From assembly GCA_031216445.1 (NCBI GenBank), contig CM062205.1:18404001-18468000 (forward strand): 64,000 nucleotides of DNA. Reading direction: 5' to 3'. Positions 21,380-32,959 of the stretch are shown piece after piece (position 1 is the stretch's first letter; each line of letters begins with the position of its first letter). The DNA comes from Lateolabrax maculatus (lineage: Eukaryota > Chordata > Actinopteri > Acropomatiformes > Lateolabracidae). The notes beneath the pieces are model-generated. The model did no database searches, was not told where the DNA came from, and saw only the letters and a program-made list of their open reading frames with translations. The translations under genes were made by a program, and so were the position numbers.

Positions 21380-23922
21380 ATGGCAGATTTCCAAAGTGGG
21401 GACTCTGGGGCCTCCACAACATACCCAGTCCAGTGCTCTGCATTGAGGAAGAACAACTTTGTCATGCTGAAAGGACGTCCCTGTAAGATCGTTGAAATGA
21501 CTACCTCTAAGACTGGCAAGCACGGGCATGCCAAGGTAAAACCTCCCTGTGCATCCTTTGGAATGCCGAGCTTAAGGCACTTTTGTGATTTTTTTTGCCT
21601 GATGTTCCCCAGTTTTACAAGCAACCCCCAATGCTTACGTGGCCAGAGGCCATATCTGATCATTTGCGTGTTTTCCCAGGTTCACCTTATTGGAATTGAC
21701 ATCTTTACTCAGAAGAAGTATGAAGATATCTGCCCGTCCACTCATAACATGGATGTCCCAAATGTATCCAGGAAAGAATACCAGGTGAGATGTCCCTGTT
21801 GGATCTCTTTGTATAACATTGGTGCACCAAGGGGTATATGCAGTATTTGCAGTGTCTACTGGATATTGCGTCAGTTGAAACAAGTTGGTACTGGAAGCCA
21901 ATAATTGTTTCCTTGGTCAGTATCTGGTCTTTCGGTATTTGTTTAAACCACCAGTGCTTCCATTTCCCATGATGTTTTGAATTTTATATAACCTAATCCC
22001 AATGACAAAGTGTGATGCGAGGAAAATGTTTTTTATTTATTTTTATACTTTTTTGTTAAATGGGTGTGTCACGAGTTAGTGCTGAGCTGTCTTTACAGTA
22101 GTTGGGAAAGGATATACAGGTTTTTAAACTGGTTGAACAGGTTTTGGCCCGGCTTACAAGCAGTCTCTTCTTACCTGGTTAGAGGCCTCTTTTGGGATAG
22201 GAAGAAAATTATGGTTGGTATATACTGTGAAGACTAGGTTTAATGTTTCCGGTGTTATGTTCAGCTGAATTTGTGTTTTTTATCTATTGTATTGTAAGTT
22301 AAGGTTTCCTTAGTTTACTTCTGCAACACAATTCTAATCAGTATTTTTATTTTTTTTTTGTGTGTGAAGTCATTCATCTTGATTGGCCCTTACATATTGT
22401 AAATGACACATACCTGTCCTATGAAATACCTACTGTATGTATAGCATGGGTACAGTGCAAAATAGAAGCATTTAAAAAATATATATATGGATGCACGATA
22501 TGGACTTTTTTCAGCCAATATCCGATTACCTGCTTCTCATGGCCAATAGGATAACTGATAATATCTCATTTTTGTATTTTAAAAAGAAACCCATGGGCTG
22601 TCTCTACAAAACGTCTGTTTAATGGCTTTTGAATAGGCACTACCCCGTGTGTGTGTGTGTGTGTGTGTGAGAGAAGGCTGGCTGCTTTTTATTCTTTCAA
22701 TAAATTTGTGTTGCAATGGCGACAACCTTTTCAGGTGACTTACAATACATTTTTTGTGTAAAACTCACACACATTTTCCCTCCTCCTGGAACCTTTGCAG
22801 AACATGTATTGCAATAGTGTTGTCTTCCTTTGAAACTTATTAGCTCTATGTATCAGCTAAAATGTAATTATTGGAATAATGCATCATAAATTTCCCATTA
22901 TGGAGAGAAAAAAAAAACTGCTTCTCATCTCTTGGTCACAAAGTAAAGCCTTTGGTCTCTGCTATAGTTGTTTGTTTCTGTTTTTTTTTTTGTGTTGCTG
23001 CCACTTTCCTATTACCCTGATTTTCACACTCAGGTCTGCTGCTTTTGATGTTTTCACTATCTCAGCAGCCAGGTTAAACTTAAGGGTGATGGAGCTATAG
23101 CTTAACTGCTTCTTTGCTTTGGAATGGCATTCCACTTAGGATTTGCTTGACTGGCACTGGTTATGCATCACTTGTCTATGCTTTTTTTTTTTTTTTTTTT
23201 CTTTGTCTCTGTGTTTTTGAGAGGGAAAAAAACTTCATGTTTAACATATAACTGTTTTCATTCTTTGCCTGATGGCATATAGGTATTGAACATCGAAGGT
23301 GGTTACTTCGACCTGCTGGAAGAAAATGGAACGACCAGAGAGGACCTTAAAGTTCCAGAGGGTGACCTGGGCAAAGACTTCAATAGGATTTTTGATAGTG
23401 GAGAAGATTTATTCGTGAGTTTCTTTTGCCCAAAGCTGATAATAGAATCTTCTTACTCGTAGTGGCTGAACTGGAACAACTGAGAAAACTGTTAATTATC
23501 TTTTCATATGTTGCATTTCTGTATGCATATAGCACTGTTTGATTTAGCATTTTTATCTTCTAGTGTTTTTAGGTAAAACTAGAAGATCAAAGAAGCTGGT
23601 AATCACCTGCTCAGTTTATGTATTGGCATTACTGCAAGTGTTCTTTTACACTTTTTTTTTTTTTTTTTAAATATTACTAGTCAAAGAGAATTTTGTATAA
23701 ACATAAAATACAACTTTTTTTTTTTTTTTTTTTTTCAATAATGATTTTCAAATGGAAACTTGTTAAAAAGTTGTGTTCAAATTCAGGGAGAATAAAGGGA
23801 CTATTACTCTGCAGCAAAAGTAATGTGAGACCACTCAAATTTTCTGTCTCTTCACTTTTCAGGCCACTGTACTGAAAGCTTTGAATGAAGAGCACGTAAT
23901 TGCCTACAAGACCTCAAAATAA
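21380..23922 (+). CDS. eif5a2: eukaryotic translation factor 5A-2
   Basis: Coding exons 21380-21535 (exon begins 21369), 21680-21784, 23283-23414 and 23863-23922 (TAA 23920-23922) give 150 residues (human 153). eIF5A helps the ribosome translate proline-rich and other stalling sequences and aids termination. It is active only after hypusine modification. The N-terminal SH3-like domain is conserved (QCSALRKN, LKGRPCKIVEM, HGHAKVHLIGIDIF, YEDICPSTHNMDVPN) with the hypusine lysine at K47 in SKTGKHGHAK. Exon borders match those of human EIF5A2, including a 44-codon third coding exon. The C-terminal OB-fold domain (residues 88-150; REDLK, PEG, LGK, GED kept) is much less conserved. The slc2a2 neighbour favours eif5a2 over eif5a. 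The ATG at 21380 starts the family-typical MAD. Confidence 0.9.
22647..22669. repeat. (GT)n microsatellite in eif5a2 intron 3
   Basis: GT run in the 1.5-kb intron before the C-terminal-domain exon. The preceding segment (about 22480-22565) has a GATGCACGATATGGA start reminiscent of a decayed DNA transposon, not assigned. Confidence 0.9.
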
Positions 23923-26465
23923 GTCCAGGACACCACTGGAGACCTGACACTCCTGTTCTCCGTCATGGCTTTGAAGCCTGACCAAAGCTTCTGGCCCTTC
24001 ACCCCACATCTCCACTGGGTTCCCCGCTGGTCAGCTGAAATCCTGAATCTGGACTAGGTCAGCTTGTTCAACTGTACCTTGGGCTCAGGGCTGACTGGCA
24101 TTCTCTTCAATCAATGAAGTTATCTATCGTTAGCCATCACAGCTTAACTTAGCAATGGGTTCTGATATTATTCAAGGAATTCCTAACAATATTCCAGCAA
24201 TTCATAACATTCAGAGTTGGCTGTGAACATGTGTTTTAAGGCTGAGATGCTGAACCTATAAACATAACTTAATTGATGGCTGGACTATGCCTTTCTGCCT
24301 TTTGACAATTAAAACATATGCATTCTTATGCACACTTCTAATTAACTTGTATACATGCCTTAGCAGCTAGGAATTAATGTAGATGTCAGACAAAGTTTTT
24401 ACTTTGCATTTCAACAACAAGCAAGATTTCTACTGCATCTAGTAGAGTCTCAATAAGATCTGCCTTTTGTAGCAAGAAACTCTGCTGTTTCAGCCATTCT
24501 GAAGCCAAATGGGTGGTTGGGTGGGGCCATTTCTTTCTTCTATGCTATGAAACATTTTTTCTTTCACCTGAGGCCTTTATGAACAGACAAATGTAGAGAA
24601 AATGATTTTTAAAGAAAACACTCAAACCCTTTAATATTCTAGTCTTAATACTATTTTATCTTGAAGCTTAGTTTCAACAATTAACATTTGTTCAAAAACA
24701 AATGTTTGAAACATCACCGTGCTAAAGAAAATGATGGCACCTTGGTACGCAATAGTGAAAATGAGAAACTATTTAAAATCTTGTGACATGTAGGCGATGA
24801 TGATGGGAGACATTAGTGCCCAAGAACAGAATAGTTGAGTTTCACCATTGACCTATATTTTAGTTGCGGGTGGGGCAAGGTAGCTGTAGAAAGTAAATTT
24901 GGGGGTGGTGGATCTGTTCGCAGTTTAATGGGATTTTGAAAGGGTTTTGTGCAGAGTTTGCACTTTAAAATGGATTGTAGTTCATGTGAATTTTTATGAA
25001 ATTATGCTGAATGGTTGTTCTGTTTACATCCACACAACTGTTAGTGGGAGACATCGGGCAATTGGAAAATCAGATTGAGTTTACAAGCGTTTGCTGTAGA
25101 ATCTCCAGTTACATGCAAGTCGGTTTTCTCCTCTACCTCCCACCATAAAAGTAAAGTATGTAGTGTGTTAGCAAAATATTTTATCTTCTCTTTTCTTTGT
25201 TTTCTTATTTGAGTATTTGGACTGAAGGTGCAGTAAGGAGGGCAGACTCTAGTGAAGAAGCCATTTTTTTTCAAGACTGCATGTGTGACAATTACAAATA
25301 ACCCGCTGTTTAGCTATGGAAATAACTTATTTAGACTTGTTTTTTTTTGGTCTGACTTTGGATTTTAGCTACAAGGATGCACTACTATGAGTTATTTGAT
25401 CTTTCCACCTTCTGCACTGTCATAGCAGTGGCGTTCCAATTTCAAGTTTTGGTCATGAACCTGTGTTCTGCTTAACTCTGTTAAGCATATACATCGTACA
25501 CATTTCTCTAGCAGAAATCCCACAACCCCACTGGGTAAGTAAAGTGTTCACGTGACGTTTATGGTGTCAGATACTTAGATACATGTAAACAAACTGTATA
25601 ATTTACATTGGAAGGTATTCTGTCCAGCTTTCAAGTTGTCCTTAGTACAACGGCAGCCGGTCTGTTTTTTGTTTTGACTTCAGTCCACCTAAAGTATATT
25701 TTACTTATGTCAATGCACCAAAGTAGTTCACTGAATGTTGTATTGTGTATTAAGTGCTACATTAATTTTGTTCCTCATCATTCTGTATTTGTTGAATGCA
25801 TGTGTTTTTTTTTTTCTTTCCCTGGGGAAAAATATAATGTTAGGGGCTGTGGCTTCCAACTCTGGCTTTATCTCCTCGCCATTTAGTTTTTGACTCACTG
25901 TACAATACAGCACATCAATAGTTATGTGGACTGCAAGGACCAAAGGTGGAAGCCACTTGACCGTACTTGATGTGCTAATGGTACATTCCATATTGCGTAT
26001 AGAAAAAGCATTTGACTCGCAAATGAACATACTACAGGCAGCATTATGGTAGAAGTATTGACATTTAATAGTTATGATTTGAGGTTTCTGTGCTGAACTG
26101 TTCTCTATCTCCACAGCCATAATAGAAGATGACAGTCTTCCTGAAGCCATATTTTTGTCCTGTTCCATGTGTCTATAAGCAAGGTCAGACGCAGGAATTA
26201 TTAAGCTGCTCTAGCCTCTGATATGTAGCACTAATTACTACCACAGGAGTCTCTGACATGGAGACCGGTAACAGGACTGACCTCTGATTCTGTTTGAGAA
26301 AATGTTTACACTATAAGGGAGATGTCCTGTCCACTTTGGCCTCACCTGCTGATCTAGGATCAGAGACTGTTAGGGATACAACTGCAAAATGACTGAGGGT
26401 AGATTTTTCTCAGGGCTCCAGAGTGTTAAGAGAGATGTTACTTTAACTGTGTCAGCAGTGAGGTT

Positions 26466-26471
26466 AATAAA
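26466..26471 (+). promoter_or_regulatory. eif5a2: AATAAA poly(A) signal candidate, eif5a2
   Basis: Canonical hexamer about 2.5 kb past the stop, located just before the GATA microsatellite. Use not demonstrable from sequence. Confidence 0.4.
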
Positions 26472-26563
26472 TTTGATCATTACAATGTCTATATTTTAAT
26501 TTGTCTCTAGAGTCTATACTATTCTGGTGTTGGAGACTGTTACATTTTCGGTTTTGTTTTTCC

Positions 26564-26564
<1 letters not shown>

Positions 26565-26608
<44 letters not shown>
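26565..26608. repeat. (GATA)11 tetranucleotide microsatellite
   Basis: Perfect GATA repeats. The adjoining TTTATTCCTAGGGTATTTCCCC (to about 26630) looks like an antisense LINE 3' end, so the microsatellite probably arose from a retroelement tail. Confidence 0.9.
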
Positions 26609-26802
26609 TTTATTCCTAGGGTATTTCCCCAGCTTGGCACAGGTCTCTTTCTTCCATTACATGACTTTTGATCTAAACCGTTTCGAGGGGAAATCTGACC
26701 TTGAGCCTTTTCTGGAACATAAAGCTACATGGGCTTCTCTCTTCTATTCTAACTAATATATGGCTGCCGTCTTAAAAATCAAAACTGTTACAAACCAATA
26801 AA

Positions 26803-29124
26803 TGCAGATGTTACTGGCTAAAAGACATTTGTCAGCTGTTTTCTCTTATGTATGTATTACTATGTAACTCATTACAATATAGTGTTTCTAATTTCTTCTT
26901 TTACCTCCTGGATTAAAAAAAAAAAGCACTAGATCGTTACAGTAACTTGCTCAAAGTATAGTCACGAAGAGAATGAACTGTGATCATGTTTGCTGAACAA
27001 ATCAGCGAGGGTTTCTTGGTATTTACGTGAAACTTAGCTACATGTTTTTGTATGATACTATTGATAATTCATAATGTATTCAACACACAGTATATGTGTA
27101 GTTCCATTAGTGGTATCTGTATTTGGAAACTGACTTTCAAATTCATAGACTCATAGACATAGTTTTTATTGAAACTACTTTCTACCGAAGACATCGACAG
27201 ACCTCAAAAAAGGTTCAGGAAATCAAAAATCAATTTTTGTGTACACCATGTTGCAATTCTATATGTGACTTTCTTTCTCAGAGTGGGGAGCATACGGAGG
27301 ACAAGCAGTGGCCAGTAGATTGATATGTGTCATACTGAAAGAAACTAATGAAATATATATTAATGTATATAATCAGTAATCACAAGATGCATTGACGTTA
27401 AATGCTCAATAGGTGGCAGTGAAGCATCACTTTTGTTAGCTGAGATTTTGTTTATTCTTGAATCATATCTGTCTAGTATCTTCTTCAAATATTGGATATC
27501 TGATTTTACAGCCACCTTCTCTCAGCCCTGCCCTGTCGAATTATGCAAATAATTTGTATTTTAAAAAAAGGTTTAGGAGGAAACTTCACATCCACAACAC
27601 ACCCTATATGGTTTTCTCACACACCCCCAATGAACAAGGCACATGGAATCACCTTGCCGTCCCTACAAACACATGAAGGCCTCCCCATGGCCATTACAGA
27701 GAAACCTCAAAGAGTTTTTACTGGTATCGTCTGAACTCTTTCAAGGCTTGGTGTGGAGATCGAAGCAGATATTGTGGAGGGGATTGGCAAAGGCTTCACG
27801 GGCCATTCCACAGCGCTCCAAACCTGTTTATCCAGATGGTGAAGTTGCTGGATTCCTGCCCGATGTTTGGAGGACATGAACGGTTAGGAATGATTTGAGA
27901 TTTGATAGAGTTTCAGGGTAGAGGGCTTCTCTTGTAAGTCTGGGAAAACACTACCCCAAATACACACCTAGGCTGCATACATCAACACTGGGGTAGCGCC
28001 AAGTGCAGAGAAGTGCCATTCTGTAACTGCAGGTATGAGATAGAGAGAGAGAAGAGATCAAAGCATTCATGTGAACCGTGTGCTTTTATTGAAACTGTAT
28101 GGGATTAACTGCACTTGTATATGTGTGTTAAAGGGTTGAAAGGAAATATAGAGTTACCTTGAGTTACCTCCAACTGTATTACTGCAATATTAATGGTACT
28201 GTATCTCTATAAGATCACTGTAAAGTTAATGTACCCTATTGGATATTTAGGAGTCCTTATGGCAATATTATACAGGACAGGTATGACACAAAACATAATT
28301 ATATAACATTTATTATAATGAACCGTTATATAACTGTCACAACTGTCAAAACATAGGCATACATCCCTGAGAACAGTTATACGAGACACACTACCATGCT
28401 TTCATGTCCGAAAGATACAGGAAAAACAAATATACCCATACTGTCATCAATAGCAAACAGAAATATAGGTTCTATAAATAGCCGACAATTCTGAGAATCA
28501 ATAACCAGTCCAGAATTAGATTAGGTAAAGAGAATAAAAGGAAGAACATTTTTATCAGTACTGCCTCTGATAATTTCTAAATCTTTCCATTTAATTTGGG
28601 GATTTATGCTCCAAATACTATAACATGCCTCAAATTCAGGTCAGATTTGTTGCTTATTTCTTGTGTGTATGTGCATGTTTTCATGTCTGCATGGGACAGA
28701 TGATTGTGTTTTTAGGCGACCATGCCGTTATTCGGGGTACGTGTTTGCTTGAGTATCTGTGCATGTAGCCTACATGTGTGAGCTTGTGTGCATGTGTGTG
28801 TGTCTGTGTGCGGGGTGCTCTGAGTGTTTTTGAAGATCAGCGGAGTTACTGAATCCAGATTTTGAAGCCAAAAAATGGGGAGAACGAGCACTTTATCTCA
28901 GCCTCTGACAGATTTGGAGAATGGATGGAGGACAGAAGGAGGTGTTTTCTCCTCCTTTCATGTGCCCAGTCCCACTGAGGAAGGAGCAACAGGGAAGGTT
29001 TCTATATGTGTGTGATGTTTGTGTGCGGACTGAAGGATCAATATCGAAAACAAATTCAACAACCATTTGATGAATTGTGATGTACAGAAGTGTCTCTCTC
29101 AGTTCACGTACTATTATATGCCAG
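26803..29124. other. gene-free segment downstream of eif5a2
   Basis: AT-rich sequence without a recognisable gene, RNA or clear transposon. A more GC-balanced patch at about 27590-27880 has overlapping open frames on both strands but no splice-supported, recognisable protein. Confidence 0.5.
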
Positions 29125-29600
29125 CAGTGTGGCTCTAGGGATGGCAGTATTGGTCAGTCCATCTCTTTGGTTTAGACTGAAATATCTTAAAAACCATGTG
29201 ATGGATTGTCATGAAATGTTATAGAGAAAATCATGATCCCAATAGGATGAATCCTAATGACTGAGTCCCTTACTTTTCCTCTAGGGCCACCATGAGGTTG
29301 ACATTTGTGGTTTTGACTGAAAACCACAAACCCACCTTTGCCAGGTCACAGTGCGTCCAATACTTCGATTTATGACCAAATAATCACAAAACAAATGACT
29401 TTCCCATCAGCCTCAGCACTACTTTGTGCTTAGGTGCTTATTAAGAAATGTTTGCATGCTATCACACTAAACTAAGATGGCGCACGTATTAAACATTGTA
29501 CCTGCTAAACTACAGTGTGTCAGCATTGTTACTGTGAACATGTGAGCTCGCTGACATTAGCATTTACAGCCTCACATGGTGTGAAATGTGGCTGTAGACT
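29125..29600 (+). mobile_element. abundant teleost repeat, copy 1 (full-looking)
   Basis: Starts near GGCTCTAGGGATGGCAGT, then GATGGATTGTCATGAAAT, CCTCTAGGGCCACCATGAGGTT, ATTTATGACCAAATAATC, CATCAGCCTCAGC, CTAAACTAAGATGG, ACCTGCTAAAC, and ends near GGCTGTAGACTCTT. The order matches a dispersed non-autonomous element common in teleost genomes. Parts recur in inverse orientation at 41553-41775 and 59590-59830. Confidence 0.6.
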
Positions 29601-32570
29601 CTTCCCTTTTTTCACAGCAGGTGAATATTTGCCATTATTTTACGTCCCATCACAGAAGAAAAATAAACAAACAAACTAAATAATAAAAAACCGACTGCAA
29701 CATTCATTCTTTAAAGACAATCAAATGGTGTCACATACTCAATCCAGGCATACCAGTGGCTTTCAAATGTAACCCGACCGAGTCCTCAATCAAATCTTAT
29801 TTCCTCCATCACAAAAATATCATAAATCACATCAGTTTACATGTGAACTTCTATAAGTTCAAGGCCGAATTTTTTTGATACAAATCATCACAAAATTTGT
29901 ATGAGATAAATAAGCTTAATGTTAGATTCTGAAGCTGTTTTAAACATATTCAAAAAGATATTGAGGCCCAAAAATTATGCCGGTAGCAACTATGGGCGAC
30001 TAGAGACATCATCTCAACTTTCATTTTGGGACTACATGTTTTACTCATAAGTGCAGGCTGGGGTCAAGGTGTATTCAGTGTCAAAAAGTTGGCTGGGAAA
30101 AGCGGGGACGTTGTGCACGTCTGTCTCTGTGTGAGTCTTTATACGTGCACATTTGACCGAGAATGTGATTAAGACCAGAAGGGCAGGGGAGTATTCTGTC
30201 TCCAGAAATAGTTATGCTAACAGATGTGTACTTTCTATTTTAGCTGACAACTAAGACTCACTCACGCTGCTGGGAAGGCCCTCCTGTCTTTGAAAAAGAG
30301 AACCTTTCCTGGAAGAATAAGTGAATGAGTTTGCAGGCAAACAATCTAGACTAGACTGGTTTTTGCTTTTTTAGAGTTTGGCAAAACAAAAAAAAAAAAG
30401 AATTTGCAAAAAAAGAAAAAGATTAAGTAAGTTAACTTGTTACATAAGAAACATGAGAGTTTAAAGCAACAAAAAAAGAGGGGAACATGTGGCGCTTCTG
30501 TTTTTCTAGCCAGTGTCTCTGGATGAATGGAGTTTGAACATCCAGGCTGTAGCCTCCTGGTCAAATGCAGCGTGTTGTTTCTAGCCACCTGCTCCCCTCT
30601 GGCACAGCTTTGAACTTCCTTGTGTGTGTCCGACCCACGGTGTATGTATGTATGTATATTTGTAAGGGAAGTTAGTAGACTAGTAGTTGGAATGTTGAAA
30701 GGTTGTGTCCAACATCTGGAGGTTGACTCCAGCAGGAGGTTGGCAGACGACCGTAAAGAAGGGCTGATGGGTGGTGGGTTGGGGTGGGCCATTATTCAAA
30801 CCAGATGAGGATAGCTTCTCATGGCAGAAGAACACAAACATTACTTTTTGTACTTTAACTTGGAATTTAATGTCTTTTTTACACCCTTTACTTTGTTACA
30901 GGAAGCCATTAATAAATATTCCAGGACCAAAAATAAAATGTTTGAATCATCTCATTAACAACATTGTTTTTAGAAGATTCTCTTCACTCCTCTTGACTCC
31001 TCATGTGGCTTTGTAATCATTTTATAGGCCTACATCCAGGGATCTTTTTGGGTGAGCGAAGTGGCTTCAAAATAGAGGGGAGAGTTTACTAGAAGGAAAC
31101 ATAAATAAAAATCAGGTAGCAAAGCCCAATTTTGTTAGAGATAATAAGTGGGAAAGACTTGCAGCAGTGAATTCCAAAAGACAAAGTAGGTAGTTTACTT
31201 TTCTTACACATTGTAGCCAGGATGAACTTAGTTACATTATGCTATGACTGCTTTTGCCTGATGATTTAGCTATGTTATAGCAAGCTGTTGCCCTTTTGTG
31301 GTTGCAAAATGACAACAAAGATACTACAAATGACTACAAACAGATGAGACTTAAAACGTGCTAAATGCCTAATACGCTCATGGTGATTTCTACACTTGCT
31401 ACATTGTATAGGAACTTTTTCCTCCAGTGAGGGATGTGAGGCCTTTCTGGTGTTTTCTGTGACTGAATTTTACATACAGCGTGTGCTCCCCTTCTTTAAA
31501 ACAGTGCCCCAGTCAGCAAGATAAATAAGTGATATGTTCCTTTAAAGACCTTTCTGGTGGTACAGAACATTGGTCGTGGTGAAAATAATTATTATGCTGA
31601 CAGTATGAGTTCCACAGAAAGATGGCTCTCTAAGTTTGTCTTATTACTCATGCAGACGGGAAGTTTTGGGAGTGGTGGAGGAATGCTGAGGGCGATGCTA
31701 TCATACTAATAAACAGGTGTCCGTCTGCTCCCATTAGACTGCTGCACGCTGGACATGTTACACAAGAAGAAAGAAACAATACTTGTGTGTGCATGTTTCC
31801 AGTGGTGCTGGGGTGGACGTGGGTTTGTCCAGTGGTTTGAGAGATTGTCCGGTGGTCTTAGAGCCTTAGGTTTGGTCCCCACAGCTGCCAGTGTATGAAA
31901 ATGCGCACATGTTGGTGTTTATTTATGTCTAGAGAAATACTAGAAAAAGTAATAAACTGAAAAATAGTTGATCCTGAAACTGTGGCGGCAGCTATGAGAA
32001 GGCGGTGGCTGCTGCCCTCTAGCACTTAGAGGGCTTAAGATGTGTTTGATATTTGTTAGATCCAAATATAAAAATGAAGTCTGTGCCCTTGGAACAGCCT
32101 CATTTCCAGCTCGTGTGTGAATGTGTGGGTGTGGATTCCACCATCAACATCAACTGTTCTCGGTGCCCTGAAAACAATCTCAAGGACACCCTGAGAGAGC
32201 CACTCTGCCAGCGTGATGTGTGTTTTTTTTTTAGTCCCCATTTTCGGGCAGGCTGTTTGTGAGACAGCTCACTCGTGTTTTGTCTCGTCTCAGAAGAGAA
32301 TGCCATGAGAAAATGGGTATGCTGCTGACGCGGCAGTCGTATCTCCCTCGTGGAAGTGAAACAACAGTGACTAACACTGTATAGTCACCCGCTTTAAATA
32401 ATCAGCAGCCTCAGCTTGCACTGCTGCTGAACTGACTTAAACTATGAAGAATGATGATGAAGAAACACTCTTCAAATTACTCTAACAAAACGCAGCCGCC
32501 TATTATATAACACATTGTGTGTGGTATTTTGGAATATTTGTCTGCCTCGACTAGTTAAGACTGCCTTGTA
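29601..32570. other. gene-free segment
   Basis: No gene recognised. The longest open frame (30346-30792, - strand) is driven by low-complexity A/T and lacks domains. About 31800-31900 has a faint tRNA-SINE-like GGTTTGGTCCCC motif, too weak to call. Confidence 0.5.
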
Positions 32571-32573
32571 TTA

Positions 32574-32574
<1 letters not shown>

Positions 32575-32611
<37 letters not shown>
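32575..32611. repeat. (TG)18 microsatellite
   Basis: Perfect TG run. A shorter GT run lies at about 32934-32954. Confidence 0.95.
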
Positions 32612-32613
<2 letters not shown>

Positions 32614-32959
32614 CTGCACGACAATGCTAATTTCTGGAATAACATGAGCATCTTTTGAAGACGTGTTTTAGACAGCAGTAACTCAGCTAAACAGTCATTT
32701 TAAATGTCAGTTTGGAGTTACACTTGTGTATGCGTGGGTGAATGAGTGTTTAATGTGGTGCATATGTTCTGTGGTTCTGTGTGTTTGTGGACCGAGGACT
32801 GGGAGCGGTTATGAAAACAGCGTTACCCAGAGTACAGTTCTCCTGGATCACAGGTTACCGCCCCAGGGGGTTGTGGGATAGGCAGGGCCACTGTGGGGAG
32901 CGGATAAACCTGACAGTGACTCCAAGAGAGAGAGTGTGTGTGTGTGTGTGTGTGTTTTA

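Larger units (their letters stand above)
23923..26802 (+). other. eif5a2: eif5a2 3' UTR (probable extent)
   Basis: Long AT-rich non-coding stretch after the TAA. Candidate poly(A) signals are ATTAAA 24308-24313, AATAAA 26466-26471 and AATAAA 26797-26802. Human EIF5A2 also has a multi-kilobase 3' UTR, so use of a distal site is plausible. An open frame on the - strand (25728-26168) shows no recognisable domain. Confidence 0.5.

Noticed and set aside
25728..26168. 146-codon open frame antisense to the eif5a2 3' UTR
   Set aside because: AT-rich, low complexity at its end (KKK), no recognisable family; chance open frame is likely.
30346..30792. 148-codon open frame on the - strand
   Set aside because: Its phenylalanine-rich end comes from A-runs and the rest has no domain or splice signals.
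31800..31900. tRNA-derived SINE or tRNA gene (GGTTTGGTCCCC)
   Set aside because: Only a loose B-box; no A-box at the right distance and no cloverleaf.
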